Part shown: positions 47,409-49,125 of the stretch, piece after piece | Layout of the letters: each line of letters begins with the position of its first letter | Numbering within the stretch: position 1 is the first letter of the stretch | NCBI GenBank assembly: GCA_030693295.1 | Contig: JAUYAT010000029.1 | Coordinates: 1-49,125, forward strand | Direction: 5' to 3' | Origin: a bacterium | GTDB lineage: Bacteria > Patescibacteriota > Patescibacteriia > Patescibacteriales > VMTK01 | DNA: 49,125 nt | Notes under the pieces: model-generated | Database searches by the model: none | Told to the model about the DNA's origin: nothing | What the model saw: the letters and a program-made list of their open reading frames with translations, nothing else | Made by a program: the position numbers and the translations under genes

Positions 47409-47672
47409 ATGAAAATCAACATAACATCAAAACCATCTTCAACGACAATCAACAAAACCGGTGGCTGGCGGACATACAGGCCGAAAACCGATTTGGATAA
47501 ATGCATCGGCTGTGGCGCTTGCGCGGCTGTCTGCCCGGAAAACGCGGTTACAATGCAAGACATAAATGGCAAGCAAAAGCCATTTACGGATTTTGATTTT
47601 TGCAAAGGATGCGGCATCTGCGCCGAAGAATGCCCGGTGAAGGCAATTGAGATGAAATTGGAAGAAAAATAA
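47409..47672 (+). CDS. porD: 2-oxoacid:ferredoxin oxidoreductase, delta subunit
   Basis: The 87-residue ferredoxin-like subunit has two [4Fe-4S] motifs: CIGCGACAAVCPENAV (about 35-50) and CKGCGICAEECPVKAIEM (about 65-82). The preceding GGWRTYRPKTDLDKC is the usual delta-subunit start. It passes electrons to ferredoxin. porA follows 15 bases downstream. Confidence 0.95.
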   Translation: MKINITSKPSSTTINKTGGWRTYRPKTDLDKCIGCGACAAVCPENAVTMQDINGKQKPFTDFDFCKGCGICAEECPVKAIEMKLEEK

Positions 47673-47687
47673 ATATCTGCAAAATAT

Positions 47688-48878
47688 ATGAAACAAATAT
47701 TAGAGGGTTCTAGAGCAATTGCTCTGACAATCAAAAATATCCGTCCTGCCGTAATATCCGCTTACCCTATCACGCCGCAAACTCATATTGTTGAAGACTT
47801 GGCGAAATTCAAGGCGGACGGCGAAGCTGATTACGAGTATGTGAGAGCTGAATCGGAATTCGCGGCCGCTTCAATCGTGGAAGGCGCCAGCGGCGCCGGC
47901 GTCCGCGTCTATACCGCCACCAGCTCGCAAGGCCTGCTGTTAATGACCGAGGTGGTTTACAATATCGCCGGCATGAGATTGCCGGTTGTTATGACTTGCG
48001 CCAACCGCGGAGTGTCGGCGCCCATCACCATCTGGAACGACCAGCAGGACGTAATGACTGTCCGCGACGCCGGCTGGATATTGCTTTTCGCCGAAAACCA
48101 TCAGGAAGCGGTTGACCAGCATATTATGGCTTACAAAATCGCGGAATTGCTTAATTTGCCGGTAATGGTTAATGTTGACGGCTTTGTTTTAACGCATACT
48201 TACGACTCGGTTATCGTGCCTGACGCGAAACAAATTAAAAAATATCTGCCTGATTATAAGCCGGAAAAGGGAACATATTTGGACCCTGACAATCCGGTTA
48301 CCTTGGGCGCGTTCGCTTCTCCGGCTCACTATATGGAAATCCGCCAGGAACTGCATCAAGATTTAATCGCCAGCGCGGATGTAATTAAAAAAGAATATGA
48401 AAATTACCATAAAATTATTAAAACAGCAGACGGCAAACAAATCAAAAATCAAAAATCAAAAATCAAAAATTTAACATTTAACATTGATAATGGTTTAGTT
48501 GAGTATTATGGCGCTATCAATCCTGACATAATAATAATCGCTATGGGCTCGGTGGTCGGCACGATAAAAGATGTGATTGACAAAAATGAAAATGCAGGAG
48601 TTTTAAAAATAAAATGCTTTAGGCCGTTTCCCGCCGATGAAATTTTAAAAACGATTAAAAACGCGAAATATATCGCTGTTTTAGACAAGTCAATCAGTTT
48701 GGGTGAAATGGGACCGCTGGCATCCGACATTAAAGCCGCGGCGCAGGGCAAAACAAAAGCAAAAATCCAAAGCTTTATCGCCGGCTTGGGCGGACGGGAT
48801 ATTACAGGAGAAATGATTGAAAAAATTATCAAAGAGGTTAAAAGAGGCGATGACAAAGTTAAATTTATAGCGAATTAG
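47688..48878 (+). CDS. porA: 2-oxoacid:ferredoxin oxidoreductase, alpha subunit
   Basis: The 396-residue protein has ISAYPITPQTHIVEDLAKF, EYVRAESEFAAASIVEGAS, YTATSSQGLLLMTEVVYN and the CANRGVSAPITIWNDQQD block, all standard for the alpha subunit, then the C-terminal domain (IKCFRPFPADEIL; VLDKSISLGEMGPLASDI). IKNQKSKIKN near residue 255 is translated from a heptamer repeat. The beta subunit, which carries thiamine diphosphate, should follow but a secreted-protein gene is found instead, so beta lies elsewhere or beyond the window. Confidence 0.95.
   Translation: MKQILEGSRAIALTIKNIRPAVISAYPITPQTHIVEDLAKFKADGEADYEYVRAESEFAAASIVEGASGAGVRVYTATSSQGLLLMTEVVYNIAGMRLPVVMTCANRGVSAPITIWNDQQDVMTVRDAGWILLFAENHQEAVDQHIMAYKIAELLNLPVMVNVDGFVLTHTYDSVIVPDAKQIKKYLPDYKPEKGTYLDPDNPVTLGAFASPAHYMEIRQELHQDLIASADVIKKEYENYHKIIKTADGKQIKNQKSKIKNLTFNIDNGLVEYYGAINPDIIIIAMGSVVGTIKDVIDKNENAGVLKIKCFRPFPADEILKTIKNAKYIAVLDKSISLGEMGPLASDIKAAAQGKTKAKIQSFIAGLGGRDITGEMIEKIIKEVKRGDDKVKFIAN
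48436..48471. repeat. Heptamer repeat (AAATCAA)n inside porA
   Basis: Four units of AAATCAA in frame, encoding KQIKNQKSKIKN. Confidence 0.85.
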
Positions 48879-48918
48879 CGGTCGCGACGCTCGCAGCGGC
48901 GCGAACGCTATAAAATCC

Positions 48919-49125
48919 ATGGCAAAAATTTTTTCTAAAATCTTAATAATATTCTTTTTTCTTTCAGTAATTTTTCTGATTGTCTCGCCGGTAAATGCCG
49001 CTTTAGAAGAAGGCAAAAATCCTTTGGACAACCTGCAGGTTACAATACCCGGGCTTAAAGATTTAGCCGCAAAACATCCCGCGGTCTGCAACGAAGAGCA
49101 ATGCTCCATCCCATGGATCGGGGTC
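48919..49125 (+). CDS. Small exported protein, possibly a type IV secretion pilin (partial)
   Basis: The frame starts at ATG 48919 and runs off the window after 69 codons. It has a signal peptide (about 1-27, IFSKILIIFFFLSVIFLIVS, ending VNA-ALEEG), then VTIPGLKDLAAKHP and CNEEQCSIPWIGV. A signal peptide, two close cysteines and an IPWI motif before the expected membrane segments are, as I recall, typical of the VirB2-like pilins found beside VirB4 genes in CPR genomes. This is an inference from a fragment. It follows a GC-rich repeat at 48878-48910. Confidence 0.55.
   Translation, partial: MAKIFSKILIIFFFLSVIFLIVSPVNAALEEGKNPLDNLQVTIPGLKDLAAKHPAVCNEEQCSIPWIGV

Noticed and set aside
1-49125. 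Recoding of UGA as glycine, as in Gracilibacteria and SR1
   Set aside because: Long conserved genes read through normally with UGA as stop, and UGA ends several genes.

Overview
The window looks like a chromosomal piece of an uncultivated Candidate Phyla Radiation bacterium (Patescibacteria, Parcubacteria-like or ABY1-like; the exact class cannot be fixed from sequence reading). The reasons are: a PrgI/VirB4-type secretion locus with a giant cysteine-rich surface protein; a membrane protein with thrombospondin-3-like calcium repeats; a two-repeat YYLGRP-type secreted protein; many genes without a Shine-Dalgarno sequence; partial biosynthetic pathways; and a very high load of short palindromes and period-7 repeats, several of them inside reading frames. 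UGA behaves as a normal stop.

Layout. 1-852: end of a small membrane protein gene and two tRNA-Ser genes, each followed by a second copy of its own 3' end whose T-loop carries a double hairpin. 852-24290 (all minus strand): ComF, then a type IV secretion-like locus read from 24290 down to 1699: giant 2544-residue exported protein, small membrane protein, VirB6/TrbL-like channel with a C-terminal HELLH motif, a charged hypothetical protein, a 488-residue conserved-looking protein, PrgI (VirB3-like), a VirB4 split into N-terminal and ATPase proteins, and a VirB8-like protein. Cargo interrupts the locus: a four-helix-bundle gene, an ORF6N gene flanked by a 41-bp duplication, an AAA/DUF4143 ATPase, a frameshifted hypothetical gene, and riboflavin synthase, lumazine synthase and a flavokinase.

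24291-30910: an island of different character with strong promoters, terminators and, in several genes, strong ribosome binding sites. It holds a lipoprotein gene followed by a possible structured RNA, hisG and a TrpR-like regulator (minus), ddl (plus), and a T-box leader controlling trpE-trpG. 30925-40884: a UvrD/HelD-like helicase, an ABC-2 exporter operon, a calcium-repeat membrane protein, rsmA, secreted proteins, an MFS transporter and rtcB. 40886-45942: leuS with an inserted Nudix domain, three small genes with strong ribosome binding sites, a stand-alone LigD-type phosphoesterase and a SpeD-like pyruvoyl decarboxylase. 46036-49125: a DsbA-like oxidoreductase, the gamma, delta and alpha subunits of a 2-oxoacid:ferredoxin oxidoreductase (no beta in the window), and the start of a small exported protein resembling the pilins that accompany these secretion systems.

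How it fits together. The secretion locus lacks a visible coupling protein, relaxase or VirB11, so it looks more like a surface or secretion machine than a conjugation module. Its giant partner has repeated C-x6-C motifs and four jelly-roll-like modules and would need disulfide formation, which the DsbA-like protein could provide. The clearest genome-wide oddity is a family of short palindromic elements that sit in frame inside conserved genes (comF, ribE, rsmA, rtcB, leuS, the phosphoesterase and a secretion gene) and beside tRNA 3' ends, reminiscent of Rickettsia palindromic elements.
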